Source of the DNA: Deltaproteobacteria bacterium
GTDB taxonomy: Bacteria > Desulfobacterota > Desulfobaccia > Desulfobaccales > 0-14-0-80-60-11
Assembly: GCA_016874915.1 (NCBI GenBank)
Contig: VGSW01000019.1
Span: 1-35,261 of the forward strand
Reading direction: 5' to 3'
Length of the DNA stretch: 35,261 nucleotides
The first letter of the stretch is position 1, and every line of letters starts with the position of its first letter. Both the position numbers and the translations under genes were made by a program. A model generated the notes under the pieces. It was not told the origin of the DNA. It did not search any database and saw only the letters and a list, made by a program, of their open reading frames with translations. Below, piece after piece: positions 15,707 through 24,853 of the stretch.

Positions 15707-15919
15707 ATGTTTAATTTAGAAGAATTCCGGGCCGGGCGGTTCGGGGTTCCCGTGGCCGGGGCCGCGGACCTGCCGGGATTTTGCCGCCAATGCCCCTGCT
15801 TGGTCCAGGAGCAGTCACCGGTATGTTTCTGTGACGGGCTGTTTTACTATTACTGCGCCTTTTCCGGGACTGAGAAGCCCATTCCTGCCAATCCACCCTG
15901 CCTGATGTACCTGATGTAG
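15707..15919 (+). CDS. Cysteine-rich mini-protein, probable metal-binding
   Basis: The 70-residue reading frame has seven cysteines, at 26, 29, 31, 40, 42, 50 and 65. They are arranged as CxxCxC then CxC then C, as in small zinc or iron-sulfur binding proteins. A tyrosine triplet lies between the fourth and fifth cysteine groups. Upstream sequence is AT-rich with no clear Shine-Dalgarno site. It ends in a TAG immediately beside the convergent larC stop. The cysteine spacing is too regular for chance, but expression is not proven. It might be an accessory protein for metal handling, given larC next door; that is only proximity. Confidence 0.5.
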   Translation: MFNLEEFRAGRFGVPVAGAADLPGFCRQCPCLVQEQSPVCFCDGLFYYYCAFSGTEKPIPANPPCLMYLM

Positions 15920-15955
15920 TCTAATCCGTGTTTATCTGTGGAATCTGCGGATTAA
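15920..15955. repeat. Dispersed 9-mer repeat (taatccgtg / tgcggatta)
   Basis: A copy of the cacagatt-type repeat lies exactly between two convergent stops (15917-15919 plus strand, 15921-15923 minus strand). It encodes the last residues of LarC. Confidence 0.8.
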
Positions 15956-17114
15956 TAAACCGGTACACCTCCAAGAGCGATATCCCGCGCTCCTCGGCCA
16001 ACCGGCGGCAGGCCTCGTATTCCGGCATCACCCGGCGTTGGCCGCCGTATTCCATCACTTTCACTTCCAGCGGGCCATAGGGCGTATCCACGGTCTCCGG
16101 CCAGCGCCGGGCCGCCACCCGTTCCACCTCCATGACCCGCACCCCCAGGGTGGTGGAGTCCAGGAAGAGCCGCTCCAGCAGGCTTTCCCGGGCCGCAGGG
16201 GGCGCAATCACCGTGAGGCGCACCCCCGGGCGGTTCTTCTTCATCTGGATGGGCGCCAGGGCCACGTCCAAGGCCCCCGCGGCAAACAGCCCGGCCATGA
16301 GCGGCTCGTAAAGCTCCGGATTCATGTCGTCGATGTGGGTCTCCAAAACCGAAACCGTTTCCCTAAGCCCCGGGGCCGCGGCCAACGGCTCCCCCAAGTA
16401 AATCCGCAGCAAATTGGGGTGGCCGGGGAGATCCCGGCTCCCGGCGCCGTAGCCCACCTGGGTGAGGCGCATGGCCGGGCAGGGTTCGTATCGGGCCTCC
16501 AGGCCCTTGAGGATGACCGCGCCGGTGGGGGTCACCAGCTCTCCGGGGAGGTCCGTGCCGTACAGGGGCAGCCCCTTGAGCAGCTCCATAGTGGCCGGGG
16601 CCGGGTTGGGAAGGCGGCCGTGGGCTGAGGCAATCATTCCCCAACCCATGGGCAGGGAGCTGCAAAAAACCCGGGTGATTCCCAGTTTTTCCACCCCCCA
16701 GGCCGCGCCCACCACGTCCAGGATGGTGTCCAGACCCCCCAGCTCATGGAAATGCACCTGTTCCAGGGGTTGGCCGTGGATGCGGGCCTCAACTTCTCCC
16801 AGCATCCGGAACATTTTAAGGCTCCGCTGCCGCACCCCGTCGCTCACCGGGGCCTGGTTCAGAAGGGCGCAGATTTCGGCGTAGCTCCGGGTGGGCTGGG
16901 GAAAGTCGCTGGCAAATTCCACTTTGACCCCGGTGAGGTGGTTCTTCTCCAGCCGACGCGTCGTTAGCTCAATGTCCGTCTGGGCCGTGAGGCTCAGGAC
17001 CTCCCGCAGTTCCCGGACATCCAGCCCCAGGTCGATGAGCGCGCCCAGGGTCATATCGCCGCTCACTCCCGCGAAACAATCAAAATACGCCCAAAGTTCA
17101 GGCTGCTTGCCCAT
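15921..17114 (-). CDS. larC: Nickel-pincer cofactor biosynthesis protein LarC (nickel insertion)
   Basis: The 397-residue protein is a full-length LarC, the CTP-dependent enzyme that inserts Ni(II) into the pincer nucleotide used by lactate racemase-type enzymes. The family N-terminus FDCFAGVSGDMTLGALIDLG is present, as are VHFHELGGLDTILDVVGAA (about 125-143) and VLETHIDDMNPELYEPLMAG (about 260-279). It is one continuous frame, unlike the frameshifted larC1/larC2 of Lactiplantibacillus. The start overlaps the upstream CNNM-type gene by 17 bases, making it the third gene of a tight operon. The final residues (about NPQIPQINTD) are encoded by a dispersed repeat rather than by conserved sequence. 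larE is about 6 kb away on the other strand. Confidence 0.93.
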   Translation of the reverse strand: MGKQPELWAYFDCFAGVSGDMTLGALIDLGLDVRELREVLSLTAQTDIELTTRRLEKNHLTGVKVEFASDFPQPTRSYAEICALLNQAPVSDGVRQRSLKMFRMLGEVEARIHGQPLEQVHFHELGGLDTILDVVGAAWGVEKLGITRVFCSSLPMGWGMIASAHGRLPNPAPATMELLKGLPLYGTDLPGELVTPTGAVILKGLEARYEPCPAMRLTQVGYGAGSRDLPGHPNLLRIYLGEPLAAAPGLRETVSVLETHIDDMNPELYEPLMAGLFAAGALDVALAPIQMKKNRPGVRLTVIAPPAARESLLERLFLDSTTLGVRVMEVERVAARRWPETVDTPYGPLEVKVMEYGGQRRVMPEYEACRRLAEERGISLLEVYRFINPQIPQINTD

Positions 17115-18342
17115 GGGTGAAAAGCTCCACTTCCCTTACGGCCCGGGTGTCGGCCTGGCGCACCACGAAGCGCAGATTGCGAAACTGGATGTTTTCCCCC
17201 ACCCGGGGGAGATCCCCCAACTGGGAGATGAGAAACCCGGCCAGGGTTTCGTAGTCTCCCGGAGGAAGGTCCAGTTGCAGGGCTTCGTTGAGGGCGCCGA
17301 TTTCCATGCGGGCGCTTACCAGGTAATGCCCGGGCTTCAGTTTTTTGTACGGCGCGACCTCCTGGTCGAATTCGTCGGCGATCTCCCCCACGATCTCTTC
17401 CAGGAGGTCTTCAATGGTGACGATCCCCACTGCGCCGCCATATTCGTCCACCACCGCCGCCAGATGGACGCCGGAGCGCTGCATCTCCGCCAGCAGGCGG
17501 TCGATTTTCTTGACTTCCGCCACGTATTGCACCGGCCGGATGAATGGTTTGATGGACTCCCCGGAGGGTTCTTCTCCCAAGAGGTCGAAGCCGTGCAGCA
17601 CCCCCACCAGGTTGTCGATGCGGCCCTGATACACCGGCAGGCGGGCGAACCGGGTATGGTGGAATTCTTCCAGGGTCTGGGCGATGGTGGCGCTGTCCGG
17701 GATGGCCGCCACCCGGACCAAGGGGACCATTACCTCTTTCACGGTGCGCAGGCTGAACTGGAGAATGCGGTGAATGATCTTGCGCTCCTGGGTTTCCAGG
17801 TCCACCTCAGGGCCGCTCTTCTGCACCACCAGACGCAGGTCTTCCCTGGTGATGAAGGGCAACTGGCTGGTGTGCCGCGCCCCGGTGATCCACAGGATCA
17901 CCCGGGACAGGTGGGCAAAGACAAAGGTGACCGGAGAAATGATCCAGGAAACACCCCATAAGAAAGGGCCCAGGCGCATCGCCAGGCGGTTGGGATGCTG
18001 CCGGGCGATGGATTTGGGGGTGATCTCCGCCAGAATCAAAATCAAGGGGGGCAGGAGCAGCATGGCCACCAGCTCTCCTCCCGGCCCCAAGGCCCCGATG
18101 AGCACCGCGGTGACCAGAATAGTGTTGGAAATCTCCGCCAGGTTGGAACCCAACAGGCAGGTGGCCACCATGCGCTCCGGAGCGTCCAGGAGCTTGAGCG
18201 CGATTTTCGCCCCTTTTTGCCCCTCTTCCGCCCGGTGCTGCAGCCGCCGGCGGCTGGCGGAAATCAGGGCGATCTCCGATGCGGAGAAAAACGCTTCCAA
18301 CAAGAGTAGCGGGACAAAGATCAGGAGAACCCCGGCGATCAT
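17098..18342 (-). CDS. CNNM/CorC-type CBS-domain membrane protein (second of pair)
   Basis: The 414-residue protein has a DUF21/CNNM membrane domain (about 1-180, hydrophobic helices and AEITPKSIARQHP). A CBS pair follows (about 205-325), containing VMVPLVRVAAIPDSATI and HLAAVVDEYGGAVGIVTIEDLLEEIVGEIADE. The C-terminal CorC/HlyC domain is at about 340-410. The family is linked to Mg2+/Co2+ homeostasis and export, though it is often labelled 'hemolysin'. It overlaps the upstream paralog by 4 bases (18339-18342) and larC downstream by 17. The tandem arrangement suggests a heteromeric unit or paired functions. Ion specificity is not visible in the sequence. Confidence 0.9.
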   Translation of the reverse strand: MIAGVLLIFVPLLLLEAFFSASEIALISASRRRLQHRAEEGQKGAKIALKLLDAPERMVATCLLGSNLAEISNTILVTAVLIGALGPGGELVAMLLLPPLILILAEITPKSIARQHPNRLAMRLGPFLWGVSWIISPVTFVFAHLSRVILWITGARHTSQLPFITREDLRLVVQKSGPEVDLETQERKIIHRILQFSLRTVKEVMVPLVRVAAIPDSATIAQTLEEFHHTRFARLPVYQGRIDNLVGVLHGFDLLGEEPSGESIKPFIRPVQYVAEVKKIDRLLAEMQRSGVHLAAVVDEYGGAVGIVTIEDLLEEIVGEIADEFDQEVAPYKKLKPGHYLVSARMEIGALNEALQLDLPPGDYETLAGFLISQLGDLPRVGENIQFRNLRFVVRQADTRAVREVELFTHGQAA

Positions 18343-19598
18343 GGCGAACCCCGCCTGACCTCCACCTCCAGGATGCGGGTGCCTTTCATCCTCACCACCT
18401 TGAAGGTCAGATCCTCATAAGAAGCGCGGTCCCCCACCCGGGGCAATTCTCCGAACAAAGAAAGAACCAACCCGCCCACGGTGTCGAATTCTTCCATGGG
18501 TAGATTTACATCCAGCAAATCGTTGAAGTCCATCAACGACAGGGCGGCCTTGACCCGCCACACTTCGGGTGCGACTTCCTCCCAGAATTTTTCTTCTTCC
18601 TTGAACTCCTGGGAAATTTCTCCAAAGAGTTCTTCCAGCAGGTCTTCCACCGAGACCAGGCCCACCAAAGTGCCGTATTCATCCACCACCAACGCCAGCC
18701 GCTGGCGGCGGGACTGAAGTTCGGTGAGCAGATCAAAGGCCCTCTTGTTCTCCGGCACGTAATAGGGCGGCCGCAGCAGGTTCCGGATTATCTTTTCGTC
18801 GCAGACCTTTCCAGGACAGTAAGCCAGCAAATCTTTGGCATGGAGAATGCCCAGCACCTTGCCCTTATGGTTCTGGTAAATGGGAATCCGGGAAAACCGG
18901 GAGCGTTTGACGGCCTCAATCATCCGGTCCAGGGGCATATCGAGGGGGAGGCTGAAAATGTCGGGTCGGGGGACCATGATCTGACCCACCCGCAACTCGC
19001 CGAAATCCAGGAGATTTTGAATGAAATCCCGTTCCAGGGCGGCGATCATGCCCCCGCGATGACTTTCCTCCACCATCCGGACGAAATCCTCCTGGTGCAC
19101 CGCAGGGACCGGCAGGTCCGGGCGAAAGCCCAGGGTGGCCAGGATTCCCCGGCTCACCTGTAAGAGGAGAATCCTCACGGGCGCCAGGATGACCACGGCC
19201 AGCCGCACCACCGGAGCCACCAGGGGCGCCAGCCGCGCCGGGTAGGTAAGGGCAATGGATTTGGGGATAATTTCGCCCAGGAGCAAGAGGGTGGGAGCCA
19301 TGACCACCAGGGCGATCCATTTCCCTTTATCTCCCCACAGGGAGAGAGCCAGGGAAGTGGCCAGGGCCGAAGCCATGATGGTGACCACTTCCACCCCCAG
19401 GATCAGCGTGATTAACAGACGCTGGGAGCGGAGCAGCAGGGATTCCACCATCTCTCCCCGGGCTGGCCGCCTTTCCTTGAGCCGCAGCCGGTCCAGGGGA
19501 CTCAGGGCGAACAGGGCGGTCTCCGCGGTGGCGAAAAAGCCGTACAGGAGAAGGAGGCCCCCCAGGGCCAGCCAGCGGCTCAGGTTTTCTATTTCCAT
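18339..19598 (-). CDS. CNNM/CorC-type CBS-domain membrane protein (first of pair)
   Basis: From ATG 19598 the protein has 419 residues with the same order of domains as its neighbour. The membrane DUF21 domain has FATAETALFALSPLDRLRLK and GEIIPKSIALTYPARL. Next comes a CBS pair, with IMVPRPDIFSLPLDMPLDRM and LALVVDEYGTLVGLVSVEDLLEEL. A CorC/HlyC domain ends the protein. The frame opens nine codons earlier (TTG 19625, GTG 19622), but those codons lie in repeat-proximal sequence, so ATG is preferred; no start has a strong Shine-Dalgarno site. It is probably the first gene of the operon that ends with larC. Known members respond to adenosine nucleotides or Mg2+ via the CBS pair. Confidence 0.88.
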   Translation of the reverse strand: MEIENLSRWLALGGLLLLYGFFATAETALFALSPLDRLRLKERRPARGEMVESLLLRSQRLLITLILGVEVVTIMASALATSLALSLWGDKGKWIALVVMAPTLLLLGEIIPKSIALTYPARLAPLVAPVVRLAVVILAPVRILLLQVSRGILATLGFRPDLPVPAVHQEDFVRMVEESHRGGMIAALERDFIQNLLDFGELRVGQIMVPRPDIFSLPLDMPLDRMIEAVKRSRFSRIPIYQNHKGKVLGILHAKDLLAYCPGKVCDEKIIRNLLRPPYYVPENKRAFDLLTELQSRRQRLALVVDEYGTLVGLVSVEDLLEELFGEISQEFKEEEKFWEEVAPEVWRVKAALSLMDFNDLLDVNLPMEEFDTVGGLVLSLFGELPRVGDRASYEDLTFKVVRMKGTRILEVEVRRGSP

Positions 19599-19998
19599 AA
19601 GGGTAGGGCGGGCCTGGCCCACCAATCAATTGCCAGTTGTTAGTTCTCAGGAATTCGATTGTTGCCTTTGCTCCGGAAAAGAAGCAAAGTTTAGATTTAT
19701 CGATTCCCAAAAGTGAACAAACTCTCCCTCCCCCTGGAGGGGGGAGGGCTGGGGTGGGGGTGGCGAAATCATTTCATTCCGGCGGATGAAAATTTTGCCA
19801 CCCTCCCCCAAACCCCCTCCCCTCAAGGGAGGGGGCTTTTTCAGTGGTACATGGCCCAACTCCGTTTGATAGGAATATGGACTTAGGGCTGATTTCAAAA
19901 AACCGGAGCTAAAGCAACAATCGAATTCAGAAAAAAAGAGCCCGGCTGGTAATGCTGACTTTTGCGGGCACGGAGGCCCGCCCCACCAATAAAAATCC
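19599..19998. repeat. MITE-like composite: inverted 26-bp arms around G-rich repeats
   Basis: This 400-bp gap has no gene I can support. The arms gaattcgattgttgcctttg (from about 19651) and the complementary copy (about 19905-19927, caacaatcgaattc end) are opposed and about 26 bp long with few mismatches. They enclose two opposed G-rich blocks (gggggagggctggggtggg at about 19739-19760, ccctcccccaaaccccctcc at about 19801-19820). A separate GGTGGGGCGGG-type repeat lies at 19964-19987 and recurs at 22639-22663. Confidence 0.8.
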
Positions 19999-22422
19999 TC
20001 ACACCAGGGTGCGGGGTCCAGGCGCAGGGAGGCGTTTTTTAGACACCTTCTCCCTTTTGGCCAGCTCAAAAGGTGAGCGCGCCAGGGCCTCCATAAGCAC
20101 TTCGTCCATATCGCTCACGGGAACGAACTTGATCCGGCGCCGCACGTTTTTGGGGATTTCCACTAGGTCTTTTTTATTGGCTTCAGGGATGATCACCTTG
20201 GTCATGTGGGCCCGCAGGGCCGCGATGGCCTTTTCTTTCAGCCCGCCGATGGGCAGGACCTTGCCCCTTAAAGTGATCTCCCCGGTCATGGCCACGTCCC
20301 GGCGCACCGGTATCTGGGTGAGCGCGGAAATCAGGGCGGTACCCATGGTTACGCCGGCGGAAGGCCCGTCCTTGGGGGTGGCCCCCGCAGGTACGTGGAT
20401 ATGGATGTCCAGCTTCTCATAGAAGTCCGGAGCCAGCTTGAGGCGCTCGGCCCGGGCGCGGGCATAGGACAGGGCCGCCTGGCCCGATTCCCGCATCACG
20501 TCCCCCAATTGCCCGGTCAAGGTGAGCTGGCCCTTCCCCGGCATCAAGGAAGCCTCCACCGCCAGAATTTCGCCACCCACCTGGGTCCAGGCCAGGCCGG
20601 TGGCCACTCCCACTTCGTCTTTTTCCAGTTCCTTTTCGGGCAAAAACCGCGGCGGGCCCAGATACCGGTGAAGATTGGCCCGGGTGACGGCAAAGGGACC
20701 CTTTTCGCCTTCCGCGATGCGCCTAGCCACTTTGCGGCACAGCGCGCCGATTTCCCGTTCCAGGTTCCGAAGCCCCGCCTCCTGGGTGTAGTGGACGATG
20801 ACCTCCCGGATGACTTCCGTGGAAAGCTGCATTTCTCCGGGCTTGAGGCCGTTTTCCTTAAGCTGCCGGGGCAGCAGGTGCCGGCGCAAGATCTCCAGCT
20901 TCTCCTCTTCGGTGTAACCTGCCAGGCGGATGATCTCCATACGGTCCTTCAGGGCCGAGGGGATGGGGTCCACCAGGTTGGCGGTGGTGATGAACATCAC
21001 CTTGGAGAGATCGAAAGGGACATTGAGGTAATGGTCACTGAAGGAGTGGTTTTGCTCCGGGTCCAGCACCTCCAGTAAAGCCGCGGCGGGGTCCCCCCGG
21101 AAATCCATGCCGATCTTGTCCACTTCATCCAGGATGAACACCGGGTTGTTGGACCCCGCGGTTTTTATCCCCTGAACGATGCGCCCCGGCATGGCCCCGA
21201 TGTAGGTGCGGCGGTGGCCCCGGATCTCCGCTTCGTCCCGCATCCCTCCCAAAGAAATGCGGGTGAACTTGCGGCCCATGGCCCGGGCGATGGACTGGCC
21301 CAGGGAGGTCTTGCCCACCCCCGGGGGACCGACGAAGCAGAGGATGGGGCCTTTCATCTTTTTCTGGAGTTTGCGCACGCTCAGGTATTCCAGGATGCGG
21401 TCCTTGACCTTTTCCAAATCATAGTGGTCCGCGTCCAGGATGGCCTTGGCCTCTTTGACGTCCAGCTTGTCCCGGGTGCTCTTACTCCAGGGCACCTCCA
21501 CCAGCCAGTCCAGATAAGTGCGCACCACCGAGGCTTCCGCGGCGTCGGGATGCATCTGCTCCAGGCGGGAGAGCTGCTTCAAGGCTTCTTCCTCCGCCTG
21601 TTTGGGCATCCGGGCCTGGGTAATCTTGGTGCGGTAGTCTTCCATCTCTTTGGCGGCTTCGTCCAGGTCGCCCAATTCCTTTTTAATGGCCCGGAGCTGC
21701 TCCCTCAGGAAATATTCCCGCTGGGTGCGGTCAATCTCCTCCCGGGCCTGGGATTGAATTTTGGCCTGGAGGGAGGACACTTCCAGTTCCTTGCGCAGGA
21801 AGTCGTTGACTTTGATAAGACTTTGAATGGGGTCCGTCTCTTCCAGGACCGCCTGGGCTTCCTCGATCTTCAGGCGCAGGTTGGCGGCGATGAGGTCCGC
21901 CAGATGGCCGGGGTCTTCGATGGAGTCCAAAATGGCCAACAAATCCGGGGACATGAGGCCCTTGAGGGTCAAAATCTTCTCCGACATCTCCCGGGCATTG
22001 CGCATCAAGGCCTCGGTAGTGGGAGAAATCTTTTCCACGTGGGTCTCGGGGATGACCTTCAGGCTCACCTGGAAGAAAGGCCGAACCTGAGTGAACTCTT
22101 CCACCGCGGCCTTGGCCTTCCCCTGGACCAGGATCTTAAGGCGCCCGTCAGGGAGCTTCAGCATCCGCAGGATGAGGCTCACGGTGCCAATGGGGTAAAT
22201 ATCCTCCGGCTCCGGGCTTTCCATGGTCTGGTCTTTCTGGGTGGCCAACAAGAGCAGGCGTTCCTGGGCCAGGGCCGTTTCGATGGCCAGGACCGAGGCC
22301 TCCCGCCCCACAAACAGGGGCAGCACCATGTTGGGAAAAACCACCACGTCCCGCACCGCCAGGAGGGGTAAAACATCGGGGATTATGATCTGTTCTTTCT
22401 CTTCTTCTTTGGGACTGGCCAT
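19999..22422 (-). CDS. lon: ATP-dependent protease Lon
   Basis: From ATG 22422 the protein has 807 residues, a normal Lon length. Lon is a cytoplasmic hexameric AAA+ serine protease that degrades misfolded and regulatory proteins. The N-terminal substrate domain (about 12-205) is followed by a helical region and the AAA+ module, with Walker [10 protein letters not shown] at 365-373. The protease domain carries the Ser688 (PKDGPSAG) and Lys731 (GGLKEK) dyad. The upstream ATG at 22443 is less likely, because AGGAG lies 6 bases before 22422. No heat-shock (CIRCE or sigma-32) element was noticed. It is separated from the CNNM operon by the composite repeat. Confidence 0.97.
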   Translation of the reverse strand: MASPKEEEKEQIIIPDVLPLLAVRDVVVFPNMVLPLFVGREASVLAIETALAQERLLLLATQKDQTMESPEPEDIYPIGTVSLILRMLKLPDGRLKILVQGKAKAAVEEFTQVRPFFQVSLKVIPETHVEKISPTTEALMRNAREMSEKILTLKGLMSPDLLAILDSIEDPGHLADLIAANLRLKIEEAQAVLEETDPIQSLIKVNDFLRKELEVSSLQAKIQSQAREEIDRTQREYFLREQLRAIKKELGDLDEAAKEMEDYRTKITQARMPKQAEEEALKQLSRLEQMHPDAAEASVVRTYLDWLVEVPWSKSTRDKLDVKEAKAILDADHYDLEKVKDRILEYLSVRKLQKKMKGPILCFVGPPGVGKTSLGQSIARAMGRKFTRISLGGMRDEAEIRGHRRTYIGAMPGRIVQGIKTAGSNNPVFILDEVDKIGMDFRGDPAAALLEVLDPEQNHSFSDHYLNVPFDLSKVMFITTANLVDPIPSALKDRMEIIRLAGYTEEEKLEILRRHLLPRQLKENGLKPGEMQLSTEVIREVIVHYTQEAGLRNLEREIGALCRKVARRIAEGEKGPFAVTRANLHRYLGPPRFLPEKELEKDEVGVATGLAWTQVGGEILAVEASLMPGKGQLTLTGQLGDVMRESGQAALSYARARAERLKLAPDFYEKLDIHIHVPAGATPKDGPSAGVTMGTALISALTQIPVRRDVAMTGEITLRGKVLPIGGLKEKAIAALRAHMTKVIIPEANKKDLVEIPKNVRRRIKFVPVSDMDEVLMEALARSPFELAKREKVSKKRLPAPGPRTLV

Positions 22423-22764
22423 GTTATCTCCTGAAAAGTCCATCTTGACCGGGGCCGCCGGTCAGAGCCGGACTATTAAAGTTCCTTTCCACTGGATTGT
22501 TCCCATAACAGAAAACCCGGGCGGGGTCAACGCCAATAAGCGCCCCGGGCTACCGCTAAATATAAGGCGGATAAATAAAAATGGCAATGGTGGGGACTCC
22601 AGTCCCGCCAAACATTGCCTGCCGGGATGAGCGATCCTGGGGGACACGAAGACCCGCCTCACCATTGGTTCCCGAAACCACCGCCGGCGGCTGCGGTAAA
22701 AGTCTTTGATATTGTGGTTTAGAATGTTATATTATTATGATTCAAAGAACCTGGGGGAGAAAAT
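22423..22764. other. 342-bp gap between divergent lon and shc
   Basis: It holds a nested hairpin at 22583-22619 (ggcaatg/cattgcc outside, ggggac/gtccc inside), a GGTGAGGCGGG-type repeat at 22639-22663 and the shc promoter region. No reading frame or riboswitch was recognised. Confidence 0.65.
22706..22733 (+). promoter_or_regulatory. Likely sigma-70 promoter for shc
   Basis: TTGATA (22706-22711) and TATATT (22728-22733) are each one base from consensus with a 16-base spacer, 31 bases before the start codon. Prediction by eye. Confidence 0.5.
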
Positions 22765-24699
22765 TTGGGGGGGAAAGCCATTACGGCCAAGGTGCGGCCA
22801 TTGCCTGACGACTTTTTAACTCAGGTGTACCAGGCTGCGGACCAGGCCCGGGAGGCCCTGCTGCGCCTGCAGAGCCAGGAGGGCTATTGGTGGGCGGAGT
22901 TGGAGTCCAACGTCACCATCACCTCCGAATATCTCATGCTCCACCGGTTTCTGGGCCTGCCGGAAGACAATTTTCCCCGGATGGCCGCCCATATCCTGGA
23001 TAAGCAACTCCCCAACGGCGGCTGGTCCCTCTGGTACGGCGACGACGGCGAACTGAGCACCTCGGTGGAAGCCTACTTCGCCCTGAAGCTGGCCGGATTC
23101 CCCCCGGAGCATGAGGCCATGATCCGGGCCCGGGACTTTATTCTGGCTCGGGGCGGAGCCCTCAAAACCCGGGTTTTTACCCGTATCTTTCTAGCCCTCT
23201 TCGGTCAGGTAAGTTGGGACGGCATCCCCCTGCTGCCGGTGGAATTCATTCTTATTCCACCCTGGTCGGGCCTTAGTATTTACGAGTTCTCCAGTTGGAC
23301 CCGAGCCACCGTCGTTCCCCTGATGATCATCATGGCCTACCATCCAGTCTGTCCCCTGCCCCGGGAACAGGGGGTGGCCGAACTCTTTCTGGACCCGGAG
23401 GAGCCTTTCGGCAAACACCGGGTGGCCTGGAGGTCGGACAAACCGCTCCTGGAGAACCTCTTCGCGGTCCTGGACCGGATTCTCAAACTTTACCAGCGGG
23501 TGGCCATTCCCTTTGTCCGCCGCCTGGCTTTGTCCAAGGCGGAGAAATGGATTCGGGAGCATCAGGAGGAGAGCGGCGACTGGGCCGGCATCCAACCCGC
23601 CATGCTCAACTCCATCCTGGCCCTGTATTGCCGGGGCTATGGGGCCGACTCCGACCCCGTACGCCGGGGGCTTAAGGCCCTGGAGCTCTTTACATTATCG
23701 GATAATGGCCGGCTGCGGCTCCAATCATGCATCTCCCCGGTGTGGGACACGGCCCTGGCGGTGCGGGCCCTGGTAGCCGTGGGGCTTCCTCCGGGACACC
23801 CGGCCCTAACCCAGGCCACGGACTGGCTTCTAGCCATGCAGATCTTGAAGCCCGGGGACTGGAGTGTCAAGGCCCCTGATCTGCCCCCGGGCGGCTGGGC
23901 CTTTGAGTTCGTCAACAACTGGTACCCCGACTTGGATGACACCTCCGTGGTGGTGGCGGCCCTGAAAGAGGCCCTGGCCCACCCGGAGGCCCACCGTCAG
24001 GCCTTGGAGCTGGGCCTCAACTGGTGCCTGGGGATGCAGTCCAAGAACGGCGGCTTCGCCTCCTTCGACAAGGACAATACCAAAGAGTGGCTCAACGCCA
24101 TTCCCTTCGGGGACCTCAAGGCTTTGGTGGACCCCCCCACGGAAGATATCACCGGCCGGGTCCTGGAAATGATGGGGGTCTGCGGCTACGGGCTAAAGCA
24201 TCCCGCGGTGGGTCCGGCCCTGGACTTTCTGCGCCGCACCCAGCAACCCGACGGCTCCTGGTGGGGGCGGTGGGGGGTCAACTGCATCTACGGCACCTGG
24301 ACGGTGCTGGCCGGCCTCAAGGCCATCGGCGAGGATATGGGCCAGCCTTACGTGCGCCGGGCCGCGGCCTGGCTCCAGAAACACCAGAACCCCGACGGCG
24401 GCTGGGGCGAGTGCTGCGAGTGCTACCCTTACAAGGAGATGGAGGGGTGCGGCCCCAGCACCGCGTCCCAAACCTCCTGGGCCTTACTGGGCCTCATGGC
24501 CGCGGGAGAGGCCCTTGCCCCGGAGGTGCGGGCCGGGGTAGAATATCTGCTAAGAACCCAGAACGACCAGGGCCGCTGGGATGAGCCTTATTTCACCGGC
24601 ACCGGCTTCCCCGGCCACTTCATGATCCGCTACCACCTCTATCGCGACGTCTTCCCCCTTTGGGCCCTGGGGCGGTATTTGAGAGCGATGAAAGAATGA
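22765..24699 (+). CDS. shc: Squalene-hopene cyclase
   Basis: The 644-residue cyclase folds squalene into hopene in the inner membrane, the first committed step of hopanoid synthesis. The catalytic acid motif DLDDT is at 389-393 (DxDD class). Several QW-type repeats are visible (LPNGGWSLWYGDDGE, KNGGFASFD, PDGSWWGRWG, PDGGWGECCE, NDQGRWDEP), which is full length for the family. Translation starts at TTG 22765 behind GGGGGAGA at about 5-base spacing; no ATG fits better. It is followed by hpnA and hpnH on the same strand. Squalene-making genes (hpnC, D, E) are not in the window, so that step must be encoded elsewhere. Confidence 0.95.
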   Translation: MGGKAITAKVRPLPDDFLTQVYQAADQAREALLRLQSQEGYWWAELESNVTITSEYLMLHRFLGLPEDNFPRMAAHILDKQLPNGGWSLWYGDDGELSTSVEAYFALKLAGFPPEHEAMIRARDFILARGGALKTRVFTRIFLALFGQVSWDGIPLLPVEFILIPPWSGLSIYEFSSWTRATVVPLMIIMAYHPVCPLPREQGVAELFLDPEEPFGKHRVAWRSDKPLLENLFAVLDRILKLYQRVAIPFVRRLALSKAEKWIREHQEESGDWAGIQPAMLNSILALYCRGYGADSDPVRRGLKALELFTLSDNGRLRLQSCISPVWDTALAVRALVAVGLPPGHPALTQATDWLLAMQILKPGDWSVKAPDLPPGGWAFEFVNNWYPDLDDTSVVVAALKEALAHPEAHRQALELGLNWCLGMQSKNGGFASFDKDNTKEWLNAIPFGDLKALVDPPTEDITGRVLEMMGVCGYGLKHPAVGPALDFLRRTQQPDGSWWGRWGVNCIYGTWTVLAGLKAIGEDMGQPYVRRAAAWLQKHQNPDGGWGECCECYPYKEMEGCGPSTASQTSWALLGLMAAGEALAPEVRAGVEYLLRTQNDQGRWDEPYFTGTGFPGHFMIRYHLYRDVFPLWALGRYLRAMKE

Positions 24700-24725
24700 T
24701 TTGAGGGGAGGACTGGGAGAAAATT

Positions 24726-24801
24726 GCGGTTTAGCGGGTTAGCGGTTTAGCATTTAGCTTTTTGACTCTAAACCGCTAACCCGCTAAACCGCCAAACCGC
24801 C
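24726..24801. repeat. Octamer tandem repeat (gcggttta) with inverted partner
   Basis: Three left-arm octamers (gcggttta, gcgggtta, gcggttta; 24726-24749) face complementary octamers at about 24768-24801, separated by about 18 bases. This forms a strong hairpin between shc and hpnA. Confidence 0.85.
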
Positions 24802-24853
24802 GACTCCCAGGCTCCTTCCCCCAGTAAGCACTTTTTACCAGCATGTGGCAAGC

